Source of the DNA: CAVVXX01 sp963707975 | GTDB lineage: Bacteria; Pseudomonadota; Alphaproteobacteria; Micropepsales; Micropepsaceae | Direction of reading: 5' to 3' | Length of the DNA: 64,000 nucleotides | NCBI GenBank assembly: GCA_963707975.1 | Contig: OY970177.1 | Coordinates: 62,001 to 126,000, forward strand | Shown here: piece by piece, positions 28,790-36,836 of the stretch | Layout: each line of letters starts with the position of its first letter | Numbering within the stretch: the stretch's first letter is position 1 | Notes under the pieces: generated by a model | What the model was told of the DNA's origin: nothing | Seen by the model: only the letters and a program-made list of their open reading frames with translations | Database searches by the model: none | Position numbers and translations under genes: made by a program

Positions 28790-29812
28790 TTAAACATCAG
28801 GCCATGGATCGAGCGCGAGCGCGGCGAAACTCGCGAGCCAGTGCTCGCCCATGTAATCGCCGCTGACATGATCGATGGCGCTGGCGATATGGCGTTCGAT
28901 TGTTTCCTCGACACGAGAAGTGAGCGCGGCATCGCCGCCCAGGCAGGGCAAAATCAGCCGCCAGCACCAGGCGCGCGACAGATTGAGGCCGTCGAGATGG
29001 GCGATCTTGCCATCGCTCCTGTCGCTGACCGTGGCGGGACGGAACAATGTCGCCGGTGTGCCTGACGCGGCTTGCGGCAGAAAGCGGGCGAACCAGTCGC
29101 GGTACTTCGAAGCGGGCAAAGTCGCTCTCATGCATGCCGCTTCGATCAGTGCGGGCGAAAGAAAATCGTCCTGGCTTGGTTCCCACGCCTGACAATCAGC
29201 GTCGTTGCCATACCAATTTTTAGCCTTCTCTGTGCAAAGCACAGTCAAGCGCATGTCGCCTGCGGTCTTCGCATAATCCTGCGCCAGCAGCAGCGCGAAA
29301 GCCGTGTTGAAATGCGCGCCCGTGCGCACGGGATATGTCGCCAGCGGCAAGAAATTCAGGAAACGATCCGCGAAGGTTATGGCCAGCGGCTTGAGCGCTT
29401 TCGCCCAGCGCATCCCCTCGGCTTCCTTGTGACGCGCGAGTTCCCCCGCCAGCATCAACGCCCAGGCCCAGCCATAGGGCCGCTCGAACCCGCGCGCCTG
29501 CGGCAACGCCAGATAATCGAGTTCGCCCGCGATTTTCTCGGCGATGAACTGGCCATCGAACAGCGCACGGATTTCGCGCGCCTCGGGCAGGTCAGGAAAC
29601 CGGCGATAGACCCGCGCCAGCAGCCAATAGCCGTGCACGCAGGAATGCCAGTCGAAGCTGCCGTAGAAAATCGGATGCAGAGTGCGCGGCCCCCGCACGT
29701 CTTCCGGCGCCAGCATCACGTGATCTAGCTTGTTCGGCCATTCCCGTGTGACATGGCCGAGCGCCACGCGCGCAAACCGCGATGCCAATTCGGGCGTGAG
29801 CGCGCGCGTCAT
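28790..29812 (-). CDS. DUF2891 family protein
   Basis: 340 residues, no signal peptide. Recognisable family features are HPIFYGSFDWHSCVHGYW near residue 46, ERPYGWAWALMLAGEL, and FNTAFALLLAQDYA, which give an alpha/alpha-barrel-like pattern with conserved His, Asp, Trp and Tyr residues reminiscent of glycan-active enzymes. Function is not established. It is the last gene of a unit with the DUF979 and DUF969 membrane proteins, seven bases after the DUF979 stop, which suggests shared substrate handling. Confidence 0.85.
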   Translation of the reverse strand: MTRALTPELASRFARVALGHVTREWPNKLDHVMLAPEDVRGPRTLHPIFYGSFDWHSCVHGYWLLARVYRRFPDLPEAREIRALFDGQFIAEKIAGELDYLALPQARGFERPYGWAWALMLAGELARHKEAEGMRWAKALKPLAITFADRFLNFLPLATYPVRTGAHFNTAFALLLAQDYAKTAGDMRLTVLCTEKAKNWYGNDADCQAWEPSQDDFLSPALIEAACMRATLPASKYRDWFARFLPQAASGTPATLFRPATVSDRSDGKIAHLDGLNLSRAWCWRLILPCLGGDAALTSRVEETIERHIASAIDHVSGDYMGEHWLASFAALALDPWPDV

Positions 29813-29819
29813 GGCGTCC

Positions 29820-30776
29820 TCAAAAACGGAACACCGTCAAATACATCAGAACCGTGTTGGCAAGCAAAAGCGGAATGGCGGTGGGGATTTGCACCTTGAT
29901 CACAGCGTTGGCGTCAGGGAGTTCCAGCAGCGCCACTGGCACGATGTTAAAATTGGCCGCCATTGGCGTTGTCAACGTGCCGCAAAAACCCGACAGCATG
30001 CCCACCGCCGCCATGATGGTGGGACTGCCGCCGAATTTGTGCACGATGATGGGAAGGCCAATGGCCGCCGTCATCACCGGGAAGGCGGCGAAGGCGTTGC
30101 CCATCACGGCTGTGAACAGCGCCATGCCGAGGCAGTAAAAAGCGACGGCAGCGAACGGCGAGCCCAGCGGAAGATAATTGGTGGCGAGATCACCGACTGC
30201 GCGGCCGACGCCCGCCAGCGCGAACACGGCGCCCAATGACGCCAGCATCTGCGGCAGCACGGCGGCCCAGCCGATGGTGTCCATCAGGCGGCGGCCTTCC
30301 TGCAGCGCCCCCAGTGCCGGCGGGCGCAGCCACAACGTGGCGACGATAAGCGCAAGCGCGATACCAAAAACGAGCGAGATGAGCGTGACCTGTTTTGCAT
30401 CGAGCAAGGCCACGCCGCCGATGGTTACATCTTTCAAGAACAACGTGCCCAAAAGCGCAACGGCCGGAATGACAAGCGCCGGCACGAATAGAAAATTGCC
30501 ACGGGCCTCTGCGCTGGCGCGGCGCTCGGCAGTCGTTGTCGTAGCTGGCTTGCCGATGCCCATTCCCTTGAGCCCGCCCAATAGCACCAGCGCCAGCACC
30601 AACACGCCATTGGCGAAATCGCCGATGTAGGAACCAAAAAGAAAACTCGCGGCCAGCAGGCCCCAAAATGCAGCGTTGCCGAGGCGTTTCGCGTTCGATT
30701 TGTCGCTCGCGCTCAGAATGGCAAAGGCCGCGAACACCAGCCCGGCGAAAATGTAAACATGTTCGAGCGTAATCAT
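29820..30776 (-). CDS. DUF979 family membrane protein
   Basis: 318-residue polytopic inner-membrane protein with about nine to ten hydrophobic helices. The family is known mainly as the partner of DUF969, and the pair resembles two halves of an ion-coupled permease. Features include FAAFPVMTAAIGLPIIVHKF and SGFCGTLTTPMAANFNIVP, Pro-rich helix breaks of the type seen in transporter substrate sites. Its start overlaps the DUF969 stop by four bases. Confidence 0.88.
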   Translation of the reverse strand: MITLEHVYIFAGLVFAAFAILSASDKSNAKRLGNAAFWGLLAASFLFGSYIGDFANGVLVLALVLLGGLKGMGIGKPATTTTAERRASAEARGNFLFVPALVIPAVALLGTLFLKDVTIGGVALLDAKQVTLISLVFGIALALIVATLWLRPPALGALQEGRRLMDTIGWAAVLPQMLASLGAVFALAGVGRAVGDLATNYLPLGSPFAAVAFYCLGMALFTAVMGNAFAAFPVMTAAIGLPIIVHKFGGSPTIMAAVGMLSGFCGTLTTPMAANFNIVPVALLELPDANAVIKVQIPTAIPLLLANTVLMYLTVFRF

Positions 30777-31459
30777 TCGGACACTTTAACATCCGGCTTG
30801 ATTGTGCGGCGGAGCTCGCGGTCGAACAGGATCAGCCGCGCGCCATGAATAAGGAGTGCGCACAGCGCGGTCGGTATCGCCCATACCGACAAATCGAATG
30901 GCTCGACGATAATGCCGCTCTGCTGGAGGAAGCCCTTGATCAGCAGGATGGAGCTGATGGCGATGAAAATATCCTCGCCGAAAAACAGCGCGACATTGTC
31001 GGTGGCGGCGGCGAAAGCGCGGATGCGATTACGGACGGTATCGGAAAGCGCGCCGAAATGCGTTTCAGCCGCGGCCTCGGCCATCGGCGCGATCAATGGG
31101 CGCACCATTTGCGGATGGCCGCCCAGCGCCGTGAGGCCGACCGATGCCGTCAGTTGCCGCGCTATGAAATAGACGATGAGCAAGCGCCCCGTGGTCGCTG
31201 CGCGCACCTTGGCGATCAACAGGCGCGCGCGCTCTTGCAGGCCATAGCGTTCCAGAAGTCCGATCACCGGCAGGATTAGCCAGACCAGGCTGACATAGCG
31301 GTTGTCATTAAATGCCTTGCCGAAGGCGGAAAGAATGTGAATGGGGTCGATGCCTGCTGCCAGCCCCGTAACGAGCGCGGCAGCGGCGATAACCAGGAGA
31401 GGGTTCTGCCGGATGAGAAATCCGGCGACGACAACAGCGATGCCAAGAAGTGTGAGCAT
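30773..31459 (-). CDS. DUF969 family membrane protein
   Basis: About 228 residues with roughly six hydrophobic helices. NRYVSLVWLILPVIGLLERY and ASVGLTALGGHPQMVRPLIA are conserved-looking loops of the family. ATG 31459 is preferred (GGACGAA upstream); a GTG at 31468 is also in frame. Together with DUF979 it probably forms a two-subunit permease. Only 27 bases separate the chosen start from the 3' end of the upstream tRNA on the same strand. Confidence 0.87.
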   Translation of the reverse strand: MLTLLGIAVVVAGFLIRQNPLLVIAAAALVTGLAAGIDPIHILSAFGKAFNDNRYVSLVWLILPVIGLLERYGLQERARLLIAKVRAATTGRLLIVYFIARQLTASVGLTALGGHPQMVRPLIAPMAEAAAETHFGALSDTVRNRIRAFAAATDNVALFFGEDIFIAISSILLIKGFLQQSGIIVEPFDLSVWAIPTALCALLIHGARLILFDRELRRTIKPDVKVSE

Positions 31460-31486
31460 TTCGTCCACACACGTGAGAGAGAAGCG

Positions 31487-31561
31487 TGGGCCCGGGAGGA
31501 TTCGAACCTCCGACCAGACCGTTATGAGCGGTCGGCTCTAACCAGGCTGAGCTACAGGCCC
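31487..31561 (-). tRNA. tRNA with CAT anticodon, probably tRNA-Ile2 (lysidine-type)
   Basis: 75 nt cloverleaf: acceptor GGGCCTG/CGGGCCC, D stem GCTC/GAGC, anticodon stem GACCG/CGGTC with loop CTCATAA (anticodon complement at 31524-31526), T arm GGAGG-TTCGAAT-CCTCC, discriminator A. CCA is not encoded. It is not an initiator because pair 1-72 is G-C. It carries the Ile identity set C4-G69, U12-A23, C29-G41 and A73, which favours tRNA-Ile2(CAU) over elongator Met. The distinction needs a covariance model. Confidence 0.93.
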
Positions 31562-31694
31562 GAAGCACATACCAGGATCCCGTTGATAGCAGGAAATCCC
31601 GCAGGACAGAACGGCCGCGTGATGCCGTCTGCCGGCCCCAGATTTGCCGCGATCATGCGCGATGCTGCGCTCGCAACGGCCGGAGAATTAGACA

Positions 31695-32441
31695 ATGAAT
31701 TCGCCCAGCAAAATCATGTTCCGTGGCGCATGTCTGCTCGCTCTGTGCTGCGCGATTTCCATTTTCAGCGTGTGCCTTGCGCCTGCTGCATTTGCCGCCG
31801 ACGCCATGCCACGCACGCTCTCTGTCAGCGGCGAAGGCAAGGTTATGGCGAAGTCCGACCAGGCGCAGCTTTCGGCAGGCGTGGTGACGCAGGCGCCAAC
31901 CGCAGCCGCGGCGCTTGCCACCAACTCAGCGGCGATGAACAAAGTCTTCGCTACTCTCAAAGCGTTCGGCATTCCCGAGAACAAGATCCAGACATCGAAT
32001 TTTTCGGTTACGCCGCAATATCCGCTTTATAGCCAGAGCAACCCGCAGCCGCGGCGCATCACCGGTTATGAGGTGTCCAATCAGGTGACCGTCATTGTTG
32101 ACGATCTGGGCAGGCTCGGCCCCGCACTCGACGCGCTGGTGAGGAGCGGCGTCAATCAGCTTGACGGCGTGAGTTTCTCCATTGCCAACCCGGCGCAGCT
32201 GGAAGAAAAAGCACGCCGCGCGGCCGTCGCCGACGCCATCGCTAAGGCCAAAGGCATGGCGCAGGCAGCCGGGATTGTGCTTGGGCCCATTTTGTCCCTT
32301 GAGGAAGGCATCAACGAAATGCCGCGACCGATGCCGATGCTGGCAATGCGTGCAAACCTCGCGGCGCAAGCGCCTCCACCGATGGCGGAAGGCGAACAAA
32401 CAGTTTCCGCCTCCGTCACCATCGTTTACTTGCTTCAATAG
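31695..32441 (+). CDS. SIMPL-domain (DUF541) periplasmic protein
   Basis: 248 residues with a signal peptide ending AAFAAD (about residue 35). The mature part shows the SIMPL pattern: LSVSGEGKVMAKSDQAQLSA, an alpha/beta region with FGIPENKIQTSNFSVTPQY, GYEVSNQVTVIVDDLGRLG and ARRAAVADAIAKAKGMAQAA. SIMPL proteins (such as BP26 of Brucella and YggE of E. coli) form periplasmic oligomers and are linked to oxidative stress, but a molecular activity is not settled. It converges on the peptidase gene across a shared terminator. Confidence 0.9.
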   Translation: MNSPSKIMFRGACLLALCCAISIFSVCLAPAAFAADAMPRTLSVSGEGKVMAKSDQAQLSAGVVTQAPTAAAALATNSAAMNKVFATLKAFGIPENKIQTSNFSVTPQYPLYSQSNPQPRRITGYEVSNQVTVIVDDLGRLGPALDALVRSGVNQLDGVSFSIANPAQLEEKARRAAVADAIAKAKGMAQAAGIVLGPILSLEEGINEMPRPMPMLAMRANLAAQAPPPMAEGEQTVSASVTIVYLLQ

Positions 32442-32472
32442 ACGAAGGAAGAGGAACAAACCTAGCTCGGAA

Positions 32473-32505
32473 TAAAAAACCCCGCCGTTCAGCTTGGACG
32501 GCGGG
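32473..32505 (-). terminator. Rho-independent terminator after pepF
   Basis: Stem CCCGCCGT (32481-32488) / ACGGCGGG (32498-32505), followed on minus by GGTTTTTTATT. It terminates the peptidase gene; on plus it is followed by a weaker ATTTCGCTTTT, so it may also serve the SIMPL gene. Confidence 0.88.
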
Positions 32506-32525
32506 ATTTCGCTTTTGAATATCCT

Positions 32526-34340
32526 TTACTGCTGTTTTTGCAACGCCTCGATCTCATCCAAGATATGGCTCATGCGCGCGACAAGCTTCTGATACGGCTC
32601 AGGGCTAGCCATATCGATGCCGGCTTTCTTGTACAGATTGTAGGGGTAGTCCGAGCCGCCAGCTTTCAGCATGGCGATGAAACGGTCGCGCGCGGGTGTG
32701 CCCTGGCTGATGATGTCGTCGGTTAATTGCGCCGCGCCCGCCATCGAGGTGGCGTATTGCCATACATAGAAGCCGTAATAGAAGTGCGGGACGACTGCCC
32801 ACTCGATACAATAGGTGGGATTGATCTTCGTCACCCCTTCGGCTTCGCCGTAATATTTCTTCACTAGGTCGCAATACATGGTCGTCATCCGCTCGCCCGA
32901 CAGCGGGCGGCCCGCTTCCAGCTCCTCGTGAATGGCAAGTTGGAATTCAGCGAACATCACCTGGCGGAAGAAGGTGGTGCGGATCGATTCCAGCCCCTGC
33001 CCCAGATAATAGAGCTTTTCTTCGTTGTTCTTGGCATGCGCGACCATATAGTCGTTCAGCATCATCTCGTTACCGATCGAGGCCGTTTCGGCAACGAAGG
33101 TCGAATAGTTCGACTTCTCGAAGGGTTGCGCACCATGGGTGAGCATTGTGTGCACCGCATGGCCCCATTCATGGGCGATTGTGGAAAGCGAATTGTAATC
33201 GTCGTTGTGGTTGAGCAGCAGATAGGGATGAACGTCATAGGCCGAGCCATTCATATAGGCGCCCGAAGCCTTGTGTGGCTGTGGATAGGCGTTCATCCAG
33301 CGCCCGGCAAATCCCTTCTTCAGCAGATCGAGATATTCGTCGCCATAGGGCTGCAACGCATCGATGGTGATGCGTTCGGAATCCGCGACCGAAAATTTGG
33401 GTGGGTTAGCGAGCTTAAACATGTTGGGATACATGTCCTCATAGCCCAGATCGTCCTTAATGCCGAGCATCTGCTTTCTTAGCTTCAGATAGCGATAGAG
33501 CACGGGCAGGCCTGCGTTCGCCTGAGCCACCAGCGTGCGGTAAACCGCATCGGGCATGTTGTCGGCAAAGGTGGCCGCTGCCAGCGCACTCGGGAAGTGA
33601 CGCACCTTGGCGTTGAACTCTTCGGTCATCACCTGCGTGGTCAGGGTTGCGCCGAAGGTGTGCGCGTAATTCTGATAGGCGCCATAGAACGCATCGAATA
33701 TCTTTCTGCGGTCGTTGCGATCGTCCAGCTGGCGATATTTGGTGAAAGCAGCGTCACTAAGTTTCGCCTCCGTGCCGTCTGACAATTTAACGGTGGGAAA
33801 CTGCAGATCGCTATGCGCGAGCTGGTCGCGGATGTTATCGGGTTGCTGCATCACATCGCCTGCAGCGGCGATAACGCCTTCGGATTCGGCACTCAGTGTG
33901 TGCGGCGCTGCGCGCAACGTATCGGCGAGAAAGAAATCGAAGCGCGAAGCCAATTCTTTGTTGCTTTTTTCGAATGCCCCAACCTTCTGCGCTCCCACTT
34001 TCAGGATTTCCGGTGCTAGCCACGCGGTCTTTTCGCCTGCTTCGGTAAACAGCGCTTGAGCGAGCTGGCGACGTTCCTGACTCGCGGAATTGCTCAAATC
34101 CTCGTCACCCTTGAGGCTGGCATAGACATTAAGCCGTGCGGTTTCTTTATTGACTTCGCTAATAGCGGAAAGCGCTTTCAGCATCGCGGCCGCACTTTTG
34201 CCCAGGGTGCCCTTGTATTGATCGAGCTTGTCGGTCTCGGCCTTGATTTTGTCGTGCTCGGCCGTCCAAGCTTCGGGCGTGGGATAAAGATCGCTTAAAT
34301 CCCAGACATATTTCTGATCGGGATTGGCCGCTGACCGCAT
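32526..34340 (-). CDS. pepF: Oligoendopeptidase F (M3 family zinc metallopeptidase)
   Basis: About 604 residues from ATG 34340. The N-terminal region (NPDQKYVWDLSDLYPTPEAW) is the usual beginning of the mature family domain. The catalytic motif STIAHEWGHAVHTML contains HExxH, with the third zinc ligand Glu in the following FVAETASIGNEM. It cleaves short peptides. A signal peptide with a strong ribosome-binding site is encoded directly upstream but one frame off (34341-34428), so the original protein was probably exported and a one-base shift has separated the two parts. In this frame a TTG at 34394 is the only alternative start. Confidence 0.9.
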   Translation of the reverse strand: MRSAANPDQKYVWDLSDLYPTPEAWTAEHDKIKAETDKLDQYKGTLGKSAAAMLKALSAISEVNKETARLNVYASLKGDEDLSNSASQERRQLAQALFTEAGEKTAWLAPEILKVGAQKVGAFEKSNKELASRFDFFLADTLRAAPHTLSAESEGVIAAAGDVMQQPDNIRDQLAHSDLQFPTVKLSDGTEAKLSDAAFTKYRQLDDRNDRRKIFDAFYGAYQNYAHTFGATLTTQVMTEEFNAKVRHFPSALAAATFADNMPDAVYRTLVAQANAGLPVLYRYLKLRKQMLGIKDDLGYEDMYPNMFKLANPPKFSVADSERITIDALQPYGDEYLDLLKKGFAGRWMNAYPQPHKASGAYMNGSAYDVHPYLLLNHNDDYNSLSTIAHEWGHAVHTMLTHGAQPFEKSNYSTFVAETASIGNEMMLNDYMVAHAKNNEEKLYYLGQGLESIRTTFFRQVMFAEFQLAIHEELEAGRPLSGERMTTMYCDLVKKYYGEAEGVTKINPTYCIEWAVVPHFYYGFYVWQYATSMAGAAQLTDDIISQGTPARDRFIAMLKAGGSDYPYNLYKKAGIDMASPEPYQKLVARMSHILDEIEALQKQQ

Positions 34341-34428
34341 TATCAGCGGCGTTCGTGGAGCTCGTGCCAAGCAGAAGTACCGCGGCAAACGCAATCTGTG
34401 CGGCAGACCGGTGGTGTAAAATCATCAT
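34341..34428 (-). other. Out-of-frame signal-peptide segment of pepF
   Basis: ATG-ATG at 34428/34425 is preceded by AGGGGGAG. The frame encodes MMILHHRSAAQIAFAAVLLL then GTSSTNAADNAVSG, a clear signal peptide with TNA cleavage, and then leaves the peptidase frame. Removing one base near 34325-34345 would join it to NPDQKYVWDL. Confidence 0.75.
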
Positions 34429-34649
34429 GGGCTCCCCCTTGAAAATTCGCTTCCGAAATCGGATTGCAACCTTAGCCAATGCGGGGAGCAATTCCAAAGC
34501 CGCGAGGTTACACCCGTGCAATCTGCGGTGGACTCTGCGGGCGTAAAAATTCCTTTGTATTTCAGTGGCCTGAAGGGCATTAAGTAAAACAATCAGCGAC
34601 AACGCTTACCGGCCTATGCTTCACAACGCCGCGAGCAAAGGAGCCCCAA

Positions 34650-35474
34650 ATGAACCCCGTCACTCTTGTGCTGACTGTTATCTGTTTCTTCGCCGGCGCG
34701 TTTTCGGTGCAGTTCGTCGATCTTCGCCTTGGCATCGCGTTCTTTGCGCTTGGGCTTTTCATTTCGCTGGCGCTGAAAATGGCGAACCAGTGGGAAAGAT
34801 TCGTCATCCTGAGGCTTGGCAAATTGCAGAGCGTCAAAGGGCCCGGCCTGTTCATGATCATCCCCATTGTCGATTCCGTGACCGCGATCATCGACGGGCG
34901 CATCCAGACCACCGCATTTTCCGCCGAACAAGCGCTGACACGCGACACCGTGCCGGTGAATGTGGACGCGATTATCTTCTGGCAGGTGCATGACGCGCAA
35001 AAGGCTGCGCTCAACATCACCAATTACCGCGAAGCTATTGACCGCGTGGCGCAAACGAGTTTGCGTGAAACTATCGGCTCTTCCATGCTGGCGACGCTGT
35101 TGTCCGATCGCGAGGAAGCCGATGCGCATTTGCGCGATTCCATCGGACAGAAAATCGGCGAGTGGGGCATTACGGTGCGTGCAGTTGAAATCCGCGATGT
35201 GGCGATTCCCGTGGCGTTGCAGGACGCCATGTCTCGCCAGGCGCAGGCCGAGCGCGAGAAGCAAGCGCGTGTCATCCTGGGCTCCGCCGAAGCGGAAGTG
35301 GCGGCGAAGTTCGTCGAAGCTGCTGCGACCTATGCCAATAATCCGGCGGCACTGCATTTGCGCGCTATGAACATCATCTACGAAACCACCAAGGAACGCG
35401 GCGCGACTATTCTGATCCCAAGCTCGATGGTGGACAGTTTGAATCCCACCACTTGGCTTAATAAAGCAAAATAA
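34650..35474 (+). CDS. Slipin / SPFH-domain (stomatin-like) membrane protein
   Basis: 274 residues. Two N-terminal hydrophobic segments (about 3-44) are followed by a prohibitin-homology domain: QWERFVILRLGKLQSVKGPG, IDGRIQTTAFSAEQALTRDT, VPVNVDAIIFWQV, and a helical EREKQARVILGSAEAEVAAK segment. SPFH proteins assemble into large membrane rings that organise microdomains and control membrane proteases. No NfeD partner gene lies next to it, although slipins are often paired with one. The MFS gene follows after about 30 bases. Confidence 0.93.
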   Translation: MNPVTLVLTVICFFAGAFSVQFVDLRLGIAFFALGLFISLALKMANQWERFVILRLGKLQSVKGPGLFMIIPIVDSVTAIIDGRIQTTAFSAEQALTRDTVPVNVDAIIFWQVHDAQKAALNITNYREAIDRVAQTSLRETIGSSMLATLLSDREEADAHLRDSIGQKIGEWGITVRAVEIRDVAIPVALQDAMSRQAQAEREKQARVILGSAEAEVAAKFVEAAATYANNPAALHLRAMNIIYETTKERGATILIPSSMVDSLNPTTWLNKAK

Positions 35475-35503
35475 CAACCGCCGATTCTAAATTGGGGTTG
35501 AGC

Positions 35504-36742
35504 ATGCGCATTGAAGCGCTGTCGGGTTGGACAAAAGCGCAAAAAAGTGTCGTTGTGGCGAGCTTCCTTGGCTGGACGCTCGACGCCTTCGATTACTTCC
35601 TGCTGGTGTTCGTGCTGAAGGACATCGCCGCCGAGTTCCACACCGATGTCGAGACCGTTTCCTGGGCAACGTTTCTTACGCTGGCCATGCGTCCCATCGG
35701 CGCGTTTCTCTTCGGCCGCGCCGCCGACCGTTACGGCCGCAGACCGGTGCTGATGGTCGACGTGTTGTTATATTCCGTGCTGGCTTTTGCTTCGGGTTTT
35801 GCGCCCGGCATCACCGTGCTGCTGGTCATCCGTGCCCTCTTCGGCGTCGCCATGGGTGGCGAATGGGGCATCGGCGCCTCTCTCACCATGGAGACCATCC
35901 CGCCCAAAGCGCGCGGGCTGGTTTCGGGCCTGCTGCAATGCGGTTATCCCACGGGCTATCTGATCGGCTCGCTGGTTTATTTCGCGCTATTCCCACTTAT
36001 CGGCTGGCGCGGCATGTTCATGGTGGGCGTTATCCCCGCGCTGCTTGTCCTTTATATCCGCCGCAGCGTGCCGGAATCGCCCGGCTGGAAAGTGAAAGAG
36101 GACATTTTCGACGACACGATCGCCGTGGTGAAAAAGCATTGGCCGCTCGCTATCTACGCTGTCGTGCTGATGACAGCGTTCAATTTCTTCAGCCACGGCA
36201 CGCAGGACGCCTACCCCACTTTCCTGCGCGTGCAGCATCACTTCGAGCACCTGACCGTCAGCACCATCCTGATCGTGTTGAATCTGGGCGCGATTGCGGG
36301 CGGGCTCTTTTTCGGCTCCATATCGGAATGGCTGGGTCGGCGGCGGACCATTATCATTGCCTCTTTGCTGTCCTTATTGGTGTTGCCGCTGTGGGCATTT
36401 GCCGAAGCACCGCTGTGGCTGGGCGTTGGCGCCTTCCTGATGCAGTTCATGGTGCAGGGCGCCTGGGGCGTTATCCCCGCGCATCTAAACGAGCTGTCGC
36501 CGCATCAGGCGCGCGGCACATTTCCAGGGTTTACCTATCAACTGGGTAATTTGTTTGCGGCCATCAATTTGCCTTTGCAGACGGGCCTGGCCGCCCAATG
36601 GGGCGGCAATTATTCCTGGGCCCTGATGCTGGTCGCGGGGAGCGCCGCCATCGTTATCGTGTTGTTGGCAGCTTTTGGCCGCGAAGCCAAAGGCGCGCTG
36701 CTAGGCGCGGACGAACCGCCTCAGGCAGCCGTGACGTTTTAG
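35504..36742 (+). CDS. MFS permease, sialate/carboxylate:H+ symporter (SHS)-like
   Basis: About 412 residues with 12 predicted membrane helices. The N-terminal SFLGWTLDAFDYFLLVFVLK is characteristic of SHS/NanT and related carboxylate symporters, and the MFS loop motif GRAADRYGRRPVLM follows helix 2. GASLTMETIPPKARG and VPESPGW are also typical. It probably takes up a monocarboxylate or acidic sugar by proton symport; the substrate cannot be assigned. ATG 35504 follows GGGG at good spacing. Confidence 0.88.
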   Translation: MRIEALSGWTKAQKSVVVASFLGWTLDAFDYFLLVFVLKDIAAEFHTDVETVSWATFLTLAMRPIGAFLFGRAADRYGRRPVLMVDVLLYSVLAFASGFAPGITVLLVIRALFGVAMGGEWGIGASLTMETIPPKARGLVSGLLQCGYPTGYLIGSLVYFALFPLIGWRGMFMVGVIPALLVLYIRRSVPESPGWKVKEDIFDDTIAVVKKHWPLAIYAVVLMTAFNFFSHGTQDAYPTFLRVQHHFEHLTVSTILIVLNLGAIAGGLFFGSISEWLGRRRTIIIASLLSLLVLPLWAFAEAPLWLGVGAFLMQFMVQGAWGVIPAHLNELSPHQARGTFPGFTYQLGNLFAAINLPLQTGLAAQWGGNYSWALMLVAGSAAIVIVLLAAFGREAKGALLGADEPPQAAVTF

Positions 36743-36836
36743 GCTTTACTGGGACCCTCCTTGCTCTTGCTTTTGCTGGGTCGCGGGTGATGTTGTGTGA
36801 TTTCAATATGGGTCAAAGACCCATGAGGGGGTAGCT

